Part shown: positions 11,344-22,201 of the stretch, in pieces | Layout: each line of letters opens with the position of its first letter | How positions within the stretch are numbered: the stretch's first letter is position 1 | Assembly: GCA_021432605.1 (NCBI GenBank) | Contig: MU271149.1 | Location: forward strand, 1,922,001 to 1,986,000 | Source: Coniochaeta sp. PMI_546 | Lineage: Eukaryota > Ascomycota > Sordariomycetes > Coniochaetales > Coniochaetaceae | Direction: 5' to 3' | Length of the DNA: 64,000 bases | Made by a program: the position numbers and the translations under genes | Notes under the pieces: generated by a model | The model's database searches: none | The model's input: only the letters and a program-made list of their open reading frames with translations | Told to the model about the DNA's origin: nothing

Positions 11344-12675
11344 ATGTCAACTGAGATCTTGTCCAGCCTGGACCGTGACCGTCCACGTAGAACTACTGAG
11401 ATGGACCGGCCATCTCAGCCGTTGTCGGCTGGCGCTTCGGAGATGGCTGTCGATAGTCGAGGTTTAGTGTACAACCCGAGAAAGGAGTATGTTGAGAACG
11501 GGCGATTTTACCATGCATGGCACAAGGGGAAGTATCTGTTCCCTTGCGATGAGGTAAGACTGTCTCTTGCCGGTCACCTCATACCGCCTCGCTGACACGT
11601 TCTCGATGTAAAGGAGGAAAAGAATAGGCTCGACATCATGCACAAGACCTTCACTGTGGCTCGGAGAGGAAAGCTCTTCAACGCACCTGTGCACATAGGT
11701 CCTGGTTACAGATGCAACATACTCGACCTAGGTTGCGGGACCGGAATCTGGGCAATCGACGTCGCTGAGTTCGTATCCTCTCCTCCGTCGGCTTCGACAT
11801 GTACTCATATTCACCACCTAGTACATACAACCCCGAAGAAGTCTTCGTTCGGGGGGTTGACCTTGCCTTGATACAACCTCAGGAGTACGTATTACTGCCC
11901 ATACTGACTTGGCACTACATACTGACCTGGCAGGATCCCAATAAATGTCGAGTTCTTGCAGGTGGACGTTGAGACACCTTGGCAGAGCATGGGCCGAGAT
12001 GCCTGGGATCTGATCCACCTGCGAACGCTGAACGGAAGCATACAAAGCTACCCGCAGCTCTACTCGCAAATCTTTGCGTAAGTTCTGATTCTGCAAACAA
12101 CGTTCCGTCGACACGTCGGACGCGACCAATTCTGACACCCTCTACAGCCACCTCAAGCCCCGCATCGGCTACATCGAACAGGTGGAGATAGACTGGATAC
12201 CTCGCTGCGAAGATGGTACTCTACCGCCGAATGCCGAGATGCTCAGGTGGGCGACTGAGCTGCTCAGTGCCATGGATGACCACGGCCGGTCCATGAGAGT
12301 GGATAGTCAGAGAACCGTGGCCCACCTGCGGGAAGCTGGCTTCGTTGACATCAAGGAAGAGGTTATCAAAGTGGCCATCAATGGCTGGCCAAACGATCCG
12401 GATGAGAAAGAACGGGGACGTTGGCTCGCCCTTGGCTTGACTATGGGTCTGGCCGCATTAACGCTAGCGCCCTTGGCCAGAATGAGAGACAAGTCAAGCG
12501 CGGAAGTCCAAGAGATTGTCCAGAGGGTGAGGTCGGAAGTCGCAAATAGAAGGATCCATGCGTTTTGCTACGTGTAAGTCACTCATATTCATGCAAGCGG
12601 CCGGAGACCAGACGCTACCTGTTGGACGGGTGCTGACGTGCACGTAGCTATGTGTGGACAGCAAGAAGGCCATAA
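11344..12675 (+). CDS. LaeA-like SAM-dependent methyltransferase
   Basis: Proposed CDS join(11344..11553,11614..11768,11822..11884,11934..12077,12148..12573,12648..12675), 341 aa. The order matches the LaeA/Umta family: [19 protein letters not shown], then [11 protein letters not shown], then SAM-binding motif I ([17 protein letters not shown]), [10 protein letters not shown], the acidic VDVETPW segment, [13 protein letters not shown], and C-terminal YVWTARRP. Introns are 49-74 bp. The second uses a GTTCGT donor; it was chosen because it restores the DVAD-TYNPEE reading. The unspliced frame at the last intron would stop at TAA 12575, but the family C-terminus supports splicing to 12648. LaeA relatives are nuclear regulators of secondary metabolism and development; the methyl acceptor is uncertain. 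No biosynthetic genes are adjacent, so this may be one of several LaeA paralogues. Confidence 0.85.
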
Positions 12676-15600
12676 TGATTGACCGTTCGGCTGGCCGCCG
12701 GTCACTGCCCCTCAAAGCCACCATACTTGGGCATCGACCGGAGGGCTCAATTCAGCCTCAAGCCTCTCTCAGTGCTGAGCTGACAAACAACAAGGCACAG
12801 GACTCATGTCCTTAGAGAGTTGCGACGGTTCAAAAAGCAAATTACAACACCAAGGTCACATTTGCCCTATCTCCCAAAATTGACACGGCGAGCATGGTCA
12901 GGCCGTTTCAAACTTAACTCACTCGCAGCCATCGTTCCCTCCTCATTGGTCCTTCACGTCACCCTGCAGTCGATGTTTGCGTTATGCGACACATCTGTCC
13001 ACCTTCACCGCTCTACACAGTGGAACTTCTCTGTTGCATCTTGTTCCATTTTCCGTTGTTATCAAAGTGCTGGACGTTGTTGGGGGTGCCAGGCGTCTGT
13101 TTACGGATCAGGGCGAGCCGACCCATCCAACAGCGTCGATTGCGCATTTATCTTGCAAAGCGGAGCCTGCTGGTCTAAGATCTGGCCACATTTCGAAAGC
13201 CATGACGGATCAGGCTCCAAACCAATAGGAAGCTCGCTTGGGCGATCTCACTCCGGCCGCTATGGTCGACCCACGCGCCGATGTCTTCCTTACCGGCCGT
13301 TATTACGGCCTGTCGCTGTCACCATGGCCGGCTTCCCCGACCCCCCCTCCCGCCCTGTCAATAACAACGTTTAAAACAACAGATACATCTCAGCAAACGC
13401 CTTGGGTACCAAACCTTGTTCCAGATGCATGCACAAAGTTCTGAATCAAGATGAGCAGAAGCGGATCTTCCCTTGTCTTCACTTGAACCGGTATTTTGTT
13501 TGGCGGCAAAAGGCGACTTGCAGGCTCGGTCGGGCCATCGCATCATCCCTTGTCGCGAGCTTTCCCGCCTAGTTGCAACGTCGGCCCGCTTGTTTCTTCT
13601 GCTTTTGTGTGGGGGAGTACTGCCATGTTACTTTTTCCCCGTGGCTTCATGTTTTCGCTTTTGTCCGTTTCTGCCGGCCGAGAGCGCTGCTGGCGCAAGG
13701 CTGCATCCCTAGCTTGCTTGGTTCAATGCATCTGTCTTGTGTCCACCTCGATGGCATAGCAAGACATTGTTGTGGCGTCGGTTTCACCTTTGTATTTTCG
13801 GGTCCGTTTTTTTTCGCTGAATAGCGAGCGACTCAGTTTCCTGCGGTTGTGTGGCGGTCAGGTCGGGAAAAGTTGGTGGGCGGCTTACTCCATTTCAGTC
13901 ATAGGGCGTTTTCGAAGAAGAATCGACAAGCAACTCTGGTCAACGGTCTCGGTGATCGCTCCGAGCTCTCACCGCGTAGATATACCATAATGCCAATGAT
14001 GTTGGGACTGATAAGGCTTCTCTCGATGCCTCTGCCCGGGCTGTGATCTCAATGATGGACGCACCTACGTCGGCCGCATTCAGGCTCTGCTGCCCCTGGT
14101 CAGGGTGTGATGACCACTTGACTTGACCATAGATTGTGTCTTTCTAGGTCGCTACTAGACACTGACTAGTCTCTCGAGGTTCGACAGCTGCGGCGTTTCC
14201 GACAGTGCAGCTTTACCTTGCTACGCTGTCCATCACATTCCCCCGTTAGACACCACTGCGGTCCTCTTCGTCTTCTTTCTGGTCCATTCAAACACGTCAG
14301 CTAAATTGGCAAGTCTAGCTGCATGATAGGTGTCACTAGATCTCCGCAACCATGCCCTACCATTTCTAGGATCGACCTATTGACAAGCCACGCTATTCAC
14401 ATGCCATATGCCAACGTACCCTCCATCTTGTCAAGCTCGTCTCCAAAATGACGATTTGGCTTCCAAGCCCAGCCGGCCATGCGGACCGCAAATCTGAAAT
14501 CAAGGTCACAGGGTGAGAGCATGCGGCAGGACAGCTGGCACTCACGCTGACGAAGAAATGCCGCGGCTGACAGTCTTGGACAGTTCAGTCATCTGTCAAT
14601 TATACTCCAAGGAACTGGACCTGGACCTGGACAACATGGGGCCGTGAGGAAGACATATTCCTAACCAGTCCTTAGACAGTATGTCCGAAGAAGAGATCAA
14701 GGGATGCGGAGAGACCAATTCAAACACCGAAAGAGACCAAGTCGACAGGTATCTGAACCTAGCTCTCACCCCGGCCGTTGACTGTTATGACCTTGGTCGA
14801 CCACAACAGCGATTGCAGCCAGAGGCACACCTTCTTCGAGCCCAACAGCAACCAACACGGTACGCTGGTCTATTCCCCCAAACGGCCAAGACTGCACTGA
14901 ACCCGGCTCAGCTTACCATCTGTCTGCCACGTCAATACTTCAAGCCTCAATGTCAACCCTGCAGCCTTATTCGAGCCAACTGCATACGGGGGAGCAGCCG
15001 TCAACCACGGCTAGTAAGCTGGTCTGCATACCTAGTCGGATGATCGCGAGACCTTTTCCAACCTTTCGCGGACGCGAAGCTATGGAGGGTGTAGGCCGTA
15101 CGTCAAAGGCCTACCCATGTAGCACTGCCAAAAGTGCCCGGCCGAGACCGCCCATATCTATAAACCCGACTGTATAGATGGAGCCTGGAGAACTCTAAAA
15201 AGAGAGCCAGGTGCTGGTGTATCGGCACTGTGTTTCCTGCCTCCATTAGAGTTGCACAATAAGCCATGGTAGAATATCCTGGCCAATGTCTGCGTAGCTC
15301 TCAACCTATAGGCTCTGCTCTGTACCCCAGACGGCAAAACGCCGCAAGATGCATCAAACGTGCGATAGAGAGATAGATGCCAAGGATAGGAAGTGTACCA
15401 CTGCGCTCACGCCAAAATGATCATCGTTCAAGCTTTCTTTTCTCTGAACAACCCCCCACTGCAATTGATTGTACACGATTACAAAAGGAAAAGAGAGCCA
15501 AAAACCCCCCAACTTTATCTCAGCACATGAGGGTGAAAAATGTACACAGGGCGAGTACGCTGCACTCTCGTCTAGTTCCAACCTCCGCCTCGGGCCATGA

Positions 15601-15847
15601 CCCATCCCGGCCACTCTCGAAGGGGTGCCCCTTCGACACTGCTTCCCCACCCCTTGACGCGCCCAACAAGACCCTATACCGTCTGTCGTGGCGGTCGCGG
15701 TCTCGAATCTCCCGTCTTGGATAAAACAAACACAAGTGTATTTTGTTTCCCCCCCGCCCCCTCGGCCAGGTTTCCATCTATCCATCCCATCCAAAATTCC
15801 TCCGGATCGTTCTCATTCCTCCCATTCCGCCAAGCGCCCACTAGAAC
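12676..15847. other. Gene-free stretch, about 3.2 kb
   Basis: I see only frames of up to about 185 codons (for example plus strand 12820-13374) without known motifs, signal peptides or consistent splice partners. No repeats longer than simple runs and no tRNA-like folds were noticed. The right end is the 3' flank of the minus-strand ATP synthase subunit g gene. Confidence 0.5.
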
Positions 15848-16737
15848 TTAGTGGTGAGCACCAGTCTCGCCGTGATAACCCACCAGCTTCATGCGGCCAA
15901 TCATCTCGCCGACGGTGAAGAAGCCGAGGACCTCGGCGACGACGACGCCGCCGGCCACGAGCTGGGCGCGGTTGATGTTGCGGGCCTGCTGCAGCAGGGA
16001 GGGGCCCTGGCTGGCGGCCTTCTCGGCGGCCTGGGCGGTGGTGGACTGGGCCTGGCGGAAGAGGGCGCTGGGGTTCTGGAGCTGTTTCCACAGGTTCTGG
16101 AAGTAGGTCTGGAAGGTTGAGACGGGGCTGCGGGCGGCGTGTAAATGTCAGTTTTAAATGAACCGATTTGGTATTATAGAGGGGGCGAATCTGGGGGGTT
16201 GGCAAGGAGGAAAGAGAGGGGAGAAAACGTACGGAGGAGTCATGTTCTGTCCGCGGAAGACGATCTTGCCCAGCTCGAGACCGACCCTGGAGTAGTAGAG
16301 CACGAGGGGAACTTGGCCTGATTGACATTGTTAGCCCATCCCATTGGAAAACGTTGTTCGTAAAAACAAACGCCAGTTATGGAAAAAAAAAAAAACATAC
16401 GCTCAACAAATGCAACCAGCCTCCCCGTCCGGCCGCCAACCTTGCTCAGCGCACCAGACACACCCTTGGCGGCGTTGACGATGGCCGGGCCGGCGGATGA
16501 GGTGACGCGCGAGAGGCCCTCCTGCGCCTTGCCGGCGTACTCGGATGCGGTGGCCGTGGCCTTGGCGGCAGCGTCCTTCGCGGTGGTGGTGGCCTTGGAG
16601 GTGGCCTCCTTGGCTGTGGAGGTGGCCTTGGACGCGGCGTCGGCGGCCTTGCCGGTCGCGGTCGACTCGAGGCGGCGGCCTATTTGCAGGGCCGAACGCC
16701 GGACCAAGGGCCGGGCTGCTAGTAGTGGGAGAGACAT
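15848..16737 (-). CDS. atp20: Mitochondrial F1Fo-ATP synthase subunit g
   Basis: Proposed CDS complement(join(15848..16127,16233..16317,16401..16737)), 233 aa. The C-terminal half is typical of fungal subunit g: VPLVLYYSRVGLELGKIVFRGQNMTPP, split here by introns of 83 and 105 bp, then STFQTYFQNLWKQL and a terminal membrane segment (VAGGVVVAEVLGFFTVGEMIGR) with a GxxxG-like pattern. Subunit g sits in the inner membrane and supports ATP synthase dimerisation and cristae shape. The N-terminus begins like a mitochondrial presequence (RPLVRRSALQIGRRL), followed by about 50 residues of Ala/Thr/Lys repeat (KATSTAKEATSKATTTAK). That makes it roughly twice the length of the yeast protein. The first exon contains the whole repeat. 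Confidence 0.92.
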
Positions 16738-17582
16738 CGTCGTGTGATGTGTATGAGTGTGTGTGTGTGTCGTGAGAGGGGAGAGATGTGTCCCAATTGA
16801 TGACGGGGAGGTCAATTGGGTGGAGGAGGATTGCGTATTGTCGGAGGCGGCACCGTCAGGAGGTTGGTTGTTGGAGGTGAGGTCGGGATTGAGAGCTTTT
16901 TCGCGCTTGGCAATTGATGGTTCGTCGACGACAAAGTTACCCGAGAAAAAAACTGGAGTTGGCAGAGACAAGCTCGGAAGATTTCGTGTGCCTGATGCTG
17001 CTGCATGCTGCTGCCACCAGCCACAGGCTTGTTTAGAGCCACAGCTTGGCGCCACAACTTGTCTAAGGGGCAAAATTAGCCAATGAGAAAAGGCTGTCAA
17101 CCCGAAGTCTATCCTTGCCAGCTGACAGAGCTGGACACGGTACATAGTATGTAGGTAGGGTAAGGTACATAGTGTTGTCTCTGCATAAGGTAGTAAGCTC
17201 ACTGGTATTCGAGTCCTTCAAGACGATGAAGACAAAGAGGACGGGTCATCGTTCTACTATGGCGCATCTCGTTCAAAGATAACTTCCCTTCTGCCCAGAG
17301 GGACCAGTGACTGAGAATGTGTACAAAAGAGAGCATGTACCTGAACTAAATTCACTCTTTCTATGAGCTGGATGCCCAGACACTCTCTGCCAAGCTCTCT
17401 CAAAGCCGGTCCATCATGGGAAATGGAACATGGAACATGGAACATGGGAAATAAGAAACCGAGAGCCAGTGAATCAGCACCCAAAAAGTCTACCCTTATT
17501 AATGCTGCAGCCTGAGAACCTTGAAATGCAAGAGACCCTAACCCCCCTCTATCCCATCATCACCATTCACCATGAACCCCCC
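16738..17582. other. Promoter of atp20 and 3' flank of the arabinitol dehydrogenase gene
   Basis: Minus-strand genes lie on both sides. The frame of atp20 stays open upstream of its ATG, but that part reads as a leader (a His-Thr run from the TG repeat) and is not needed for the family fold. No other gene is seen. Confidence 0.5.
16757..16770. repeat. (GT)7 dinucleotide run in the atp20 leader
   Basis: A perfect alternating GT run of 14 bases about 20 bases upstream of the atp20 ATG on the opposite strand. It is a microsatellite in the probable 5' UTR. Confidence 0.8.
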
Positions 17583-18781
17583 TCAGTCCAGGCTCTGGAT
17601 CTGAACCTTGATGGCGCCCGTCTTAGGATCAGAAGCCGTCTCAAACGCCTTGAGCGCATCCTCCAGCGGGTAACGATGCGTAACCAGCTTCGTGAGATCA
17701 ACCACCCCGTTCTCAACCAACCGGATAGCCCGCGGCCACGTGTTGCTGTACCGGTACTGGAACTGTAGGTCCACCTCACGCACGCTGGCCCTCATGAACG
17801 GAATCTGGATCTCGTTCTTGCCCACACCGATAACAAACACCTTGCCGCCAAACTTGACGGCCCAGATGGCAGCGGCAATGCTGCTCTCGACGCCCGTGCA
17901 CTCGAGCGCCAACGTCGGCTCGACACCGCCGAAGCTCTTCACGATGGCCTTGGCCGAGTCCTCGGCCGACAGGCGCTCCACCTTGTGCGTGACGACTGAC
18001 GGACAGATCTCCTTTGCGAACTTCAGCCGGCCCTCGTCGATATCCGTGATTACAAGAGGACACGCCCCCGCAGCCTTGGCGCAGAGCATGGTGATCAGCC
18101 CGATAGGACCAGCACCGCAGATCAGCACCGGATCACCCAAGCGTAGCTCCGCGCGCTGAATGCCGGCAAGCGACACAGACAGCGGCTCCAGCATGGCGCC
18201 GTTCTCGTACGACATGTCGCCGATCTTGTGACACCAGGCGGCCGGGTGGTTGACGTACCGCCTGAGCAAACCGGCCACCGGCGGCGTCGAGAGGAAGGCC
18301 ACGCGCTCGCAGCCGTTGTACCGCCCCGTCAGACACGGCTCGCACTCGCCGCAGATCACCTGGGGCTCGATGGCGACGCGGTCGCCGACCTTGAGGGACG
18401 TGACGCTCGGGTGGGCGGCGATGATCTCGCCGGCGGACTCGTGGCCCAGGACGTGGTCGCACTCGACGATCATGGGGCCGATACAGCCGTGCTTCCAGAA
18501 GTGGACGTCGGATCTATGAGCGCGGGTGGTGGTGAGCAAGACTGTCTAGGCATGAAACTCGGACTGGCTGCGACGGGAGCTTACCCGCAGATGCCTGTGC
18601 TCCTGATCGCGATTGTGACTTGGCCTTCCTTCAGATCCTCGCCCTTCTGCACGCTCTCCAAGCTTGGACCGGTCTCGTTTATCCACAGATCATGGCCCGG
18701 GTTGGTGTAGACGCCAATGTTGGCTTTGGTAACTTTGGGTGCCGCCGCGGCAGGCGCGGCGTCGATGGCTGAAGGGCTCAT
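17583..18781 (-). CDS. lad1: L-arabinitol 4-dehydrogenase (zinc-dependent, NAD+)
   Basis: Proposed CDS complement(join(17583..18513,18585..18781)), 375 aa, with one 71-bp intron that splits the codon between STGICG and SDVHFWKHG. It oxidises L-arabinitol to L-xylulose in the fungal L-arabinose/D-xylose catabolic pathway in the cytosol. Catalytic-zinc ligands are visible in GICGSDVHFW and GHESAGE. The structural-zinc cysteines are in [15 protein letters not shown]. The NAD fold has GAGPIG followed by ITDID. The stretch [13 protein letters not shown] and the ending [13 protein letters not shown] closely recall Neurospora LAD, as opposed to xylitol or sorbitol dehydrogenase. The N-terminus ([16 protein letters not shown]) is a few residues longer than usual. 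Confidence 0.95.
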
Positions 18782-20144
18782 GACTACAGTATGGCTCTCA
18801 CACTCTCAAGACTCGCAAGGGCTCGCAAAAGACTCGTAGATCGTTAACAAGGAGTTCGGACGCGGGGTAACAGTTGGAGACAGTGTAACCAGAGTCAAAC
18901 AGCAGCTCTGGTTTATATACGTCAACCGGTGCCGATCTCGCTTTCGTGTTGTACCGGTGCGCTTCTTGTCAGCTGGAGGGGGACAGGTCAGGATCACAGA
19001 TGAGATTCACAGGGTCCCTGGATGAGATATAGCTCTGGGTCCTTTGCGACCTGTCACCGTGTATGTGGCCAGGCCAGTCTCTCCCACCAGCGAACTGCGG
19101 CTTGCAGATATGTACCTCACATCGCTTTCCCGACGGCTCCTCCCACGACAGCCCAAGCCAGCCAATACGACACGTAGCGCATGTCGCGCAGGATCGGCCT
19201 CGGAAAGATTTCCCCCATCAGAACTGCTAATTTGCTACGCGGGGGCCCAGTCAACATGCCGAAATCTTTTTTTCTTCGAATGTCCTCTCTGAAACGTGAG
19301 TCTGCACCGCTGGACTGTGGGGTTCGTCGACCCCTCAACGACATCACTCTCGGCCGCTACAAGGCCGAAAGCTTGCCGCTCCAATCACGGTGCCGGAAGC
19401 GCGAGTCCCGCCCTCTCCGCCTTGCGGAACCCCGGAGTTTTCGTGGACGGCAACAAAAACCCACAACGTCTTCACTGCCATCCCACGCGACCAAATCACT
19501 GGGAAGCTTGGCGGGCTTGGAGACAGCGCTAGGCGAATGCTCATGAGCGCTCGAGGACAGGCATGTCCTGGCTCCGTGTGAGCCGCATTGTCCGATCAGG
19601 AACCCGGTCTCTCGTTTTTAGCTTCGGCTCTCCTGTTGGCCCTCGATGAATTACATCCTATGACCACGGTGTCAGCTATTGACAACCTCTCTTTCTTCAG
19701 CAACCTGATGCCGAAGCTGTCAACTTCCTAGCTCCTCCGTGAGGTGCAAGTGCATCTCGGGTCCAGCGACCATAGCGAGTATGATTTCTTCAGCCTCCGG
19801 CTAAAGTGGTTGACTCCAGTCGAGTCTAATCGATCCTTATTCCCAGATTGACTGCTCACAGCTCCAGTGGATCGACCACAGGTCAAGCGTGCGCTACTGG
19901 CTAAGAGGACGCAATGGCGATATGCAAATGCCGAAAGCCATTGCAACATCCCAAAGTCGGTGTCTTTCCATGTGTCACTTCCGATAAGACCCTCGCTGCT
20001 CTTATCGGCCTTCTCCCCGCAGTAGGAGCACGAGTATACTATGCTACGCTGTTTACTATTGTAGCTGAGCTATCGTCACGTATTCTTGGCTCCATATACA
20101 AATAATCAGACATCCAAGGAGAAGCACATAGGTATTGTATCACG
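18782..20144. other. Divergent intergenic region between lad1 and the isochorismatase-like gene
   Basis: About 1.4 kb lies between two divergently transcribed genes, so it should contain both promoters. A TATA-like element for lad1 is at 18911-18920. Short frames between 19044 and 19600 show no domain. No RNA gene or repeat was seen. Confidence 0.5.
18911..18920 (-). promoter_or_regulatory. lad1: Possible TATA element of lad1
   Basis: GTATATAAAC on the minus strand lies about 130 bp upstream of the lad1 ATG. The sequence and distance fit a fungal TATA box. This is inference only. Confidence 0.45.
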
Positions 20145-21108
20145 ATGGCACCGGACCTAACCTTCGGCCCTCCTGGCGAAGAGTGGCACTACGACCGCAA
20201 GACCAAAACCTACGACCTGACCCGCAACCATGCCCGGCCCGCATACAAGCTGCGCACGACCCAGGGGCCAGGCGAGACGTCCATAACCATATCCCCCTCC
20301 ATCACCGCCCTCGTCGTCGTCGACATGCAGAACTTCTTCCTCCACCCTAAATGCCGCGACCACCCGCTTGGGCTGGCGGCCGTCGAACCGACGCTGAAGG
20401 TCATTGCTAGGTGTCGCCAGCTCGGTATCCAGGTATGCATTTCCCCGCCCCTTTCCCTTTTACCCTGCCCATCAAACCTGGAGACGCAAAGGCACTGACC
20501 CAGAACCAAAGATAATCTGGCTCAACTGGGGCCTGACCCCGTCCGACCTCCGCACCATCCCGGCCTCAGTCCAGCGCGGCTTCGCGCGCAGCCTCGTCAC
20601 CTCCGAGCCGGACCCCAGCGGGGCCGTGCGGGCCGGCCTGGGCGCCGACCTGGGGCCCGACCAGGGCCGGTGCCTGTGCAAGGGGGAGTGGAACAGCGCC
20701 GTCTACGGCGCCCTGGCTGACGAGGTGCGGACCGAGTCCGGCGGCGACGCGTGGTGCGACAAGAATCGCATGAGCGGGCTGTGGAGCGAGGCCCAGCCCC
20801 TGTGGGGGGAGTTGACGGAGGGGGGCAAGAGGACGCTGCTGTTCGCGGGGGTCAATACGGATCAGTGCGTGCTGGGCACGCTGACTGATGCTTATAATGC
20901 CGGGTGGGATTGTGTTTTGCTCGAGGACTGCTGTGCGACTACCACTCCTGGGGCGAAGGAGGTTTGTCTGTATAACATTGCGGTGAGTTATGCCCCTAAC
21001 TAAAATTGGGGTCTTGGGGAAAAGGAAAGACTGACTGTCTGTTAGGGATCGTACGGGTTCGTCACTGATAGTGAGATGTTTGTTACGGGGGAGGTGGTTA
21101 GTAGGTAG
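20145..21108 (+). CDS. Isochorismatase-like cysteine hydrolase
   Basis: Proposed CDS join(20145..20432,20512..20982,21046..21108), 273 aa. Introns are 79 and 63 bp, both in phase 0. The candidate catalytic triad of the superfamily is present: Asp60 in VVVDMQNFF, Lys153 in LCKGEWNSA, and Cys215 in GVNTDQCVLGT. A loop with GLWSEAQPLWGEL precedes the nucleophile. The C-terminus (NIAGSYGFVTDSEMF) follows the usual pattern. Such enzymes hydrolyse isochorismate, nicotinamide, N-carbamoyl compounds or ureido compounds; the substrate cannot be assigned here. No signal peptide is visible, so it is probably cytosolic. It is divergent from lad1, with no obvious pathway link. Confidence 0.88.
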
Positions 21109-21982
21109 GTGTCATGGTCTACCAAGCGGGGAGAAGAGTCGGTTGCTGGCTAGCTAGGGCTTGTGCTTGGGATGGCAAGATCCTGTTGGCCTTAGGAGAC
21201 TGTGGGACGGCCGTGGGTGGTGAAGTTGTTGCTGAACTCAATGATGTACTACTGTACATGGTTGTGACATGGCTCTGGTGCCAGTGCCATAGAGTCTTAC
21301 GTATGAGGTGTGGGGATGGTGTAGTCCGGGGGATGTCACGCCGAACGTGGTGTAGTTGATGATAGCGCACTCCGAAATGAACCCTCGGGTTCATATTCCT
21401 GAAGACCGGGCTTTTCCGTACCCGGGCAGCATTTGGTTTCTCGGCGAGGGTTCTTATTCGATTTTCGGTCTCGGCAGAGACTTCGGGTTTCAGGTTGATG
21501 TTCCCGTTCCCCACGATATGCCGGACATCATGGGGAACATGACATTGACAGGTAGACCACGCAATGTCTATCTGTACTATGCATATGGCTCAAAGTTGGA
21601 ATGAGAGTGGGTTCATGCGGCCTTGGGGCGCTAAACGATGCCATGTCACTACCGGAGGTCGGGTCGGACTGGAATACGAGATCACCTGCACAAACGTTTG
21701 CCAAGCATTTTGTATAGCTTCTCTGTCTGAGGATTGAGGTCGGCACATCCTATTCCTCCATGGTAATCATGATTCGTAGTTTTCGCCCAGTGTTCCATCG
21801 ACGCCCTTGTCGTATGCATCCATCTTTGTGTATTTCCCTGATGCGTTCTTCTTGTCGTCCCAAAATGCAGAATGCCGTCCTGTGCTCAACGCCGTATGCA
21901 AATGCATATTTCTTTTCGTGATAGAAAACCATGCTCCCGAATGTAAATGCTCCGTTCATGTGTTCCGCCCGTTCCATGCCAC
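21109..21982. other. Intergenic, 3' flank of the isochorismatase-like gene and of the small secreted peptide gene
   Basis: Two genes converge on this stretch. The plus-strand frame 21356-21604 (82 codons) has no recognisable motif and was not called. No repeat or RNA gene was seen. Confidence 0.45.
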
Positions 21983-22201
21983 TCAACCACTCTCCACCAC
22001 GACATCCTTCAGACACTTGCCATAGCTGCAGCAGAGTTCCGGGCCCGCCTGGCCATTCAATATTAGGTCTCGTTTTGACTAGATGGTCCTGTTAGCAGTT
22101 GGATGGCCGACGCGGTTGTGACAGCTCACATCTGGACACTCGACTGGCCTGGCCGTCACCAGCCCGAGGTAGAACAGAGGTAGTAATATATTGAGCCTCA
22201 T
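21983..22201 (-). CDS. Candidate small secreted cysteine-rich peptide (55 aa)
   Basis: Proposed CDS complement(join(21983..22078,22130..22201)). Exon 1 encodes a clear signal peptide (MRLNILLPLFYLGLVTA) and then RPVECPD. The 51-bp intron has a GTGAGC donor, a GCTAAC branch sequence and a TAG acceptor with normal spacing. Exon 2 gives a short mature part ending LCCSYGKCLKDVVVESG, so four cysteines remain after cleavage. Unspliced, the frame stops inside the intron region. An alternative acceptor ten bases earlier (CTAACAG) opens a longer frame to about 21750, also with four cysteines, but it implies a 41-bp intron with the branch site touching the acceptor. I prefer the 51-bp model. Function is unknown; small Cys-rich secreted proteins include effectors and antimicrobial peptides. 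Expression evidence would be decisive. Confidence 0.45.

Noticed and set aside
16738-17202. Upstream in-frame extension of atp20
   Set aside because: The extra residues include a His-Thr run from the GT microsatellite and nothing like a presequence. The ATG at 16737 gives a normal mitochondrial targeting start.
21356-21604. Plus-strand 82-codon frame downstream of the isochorismatase-like gene
   Set aside because: The sequence looks somewhat protein-like, but it has no family resemblance, no signal peptide and no flanking splice signals that extend it.
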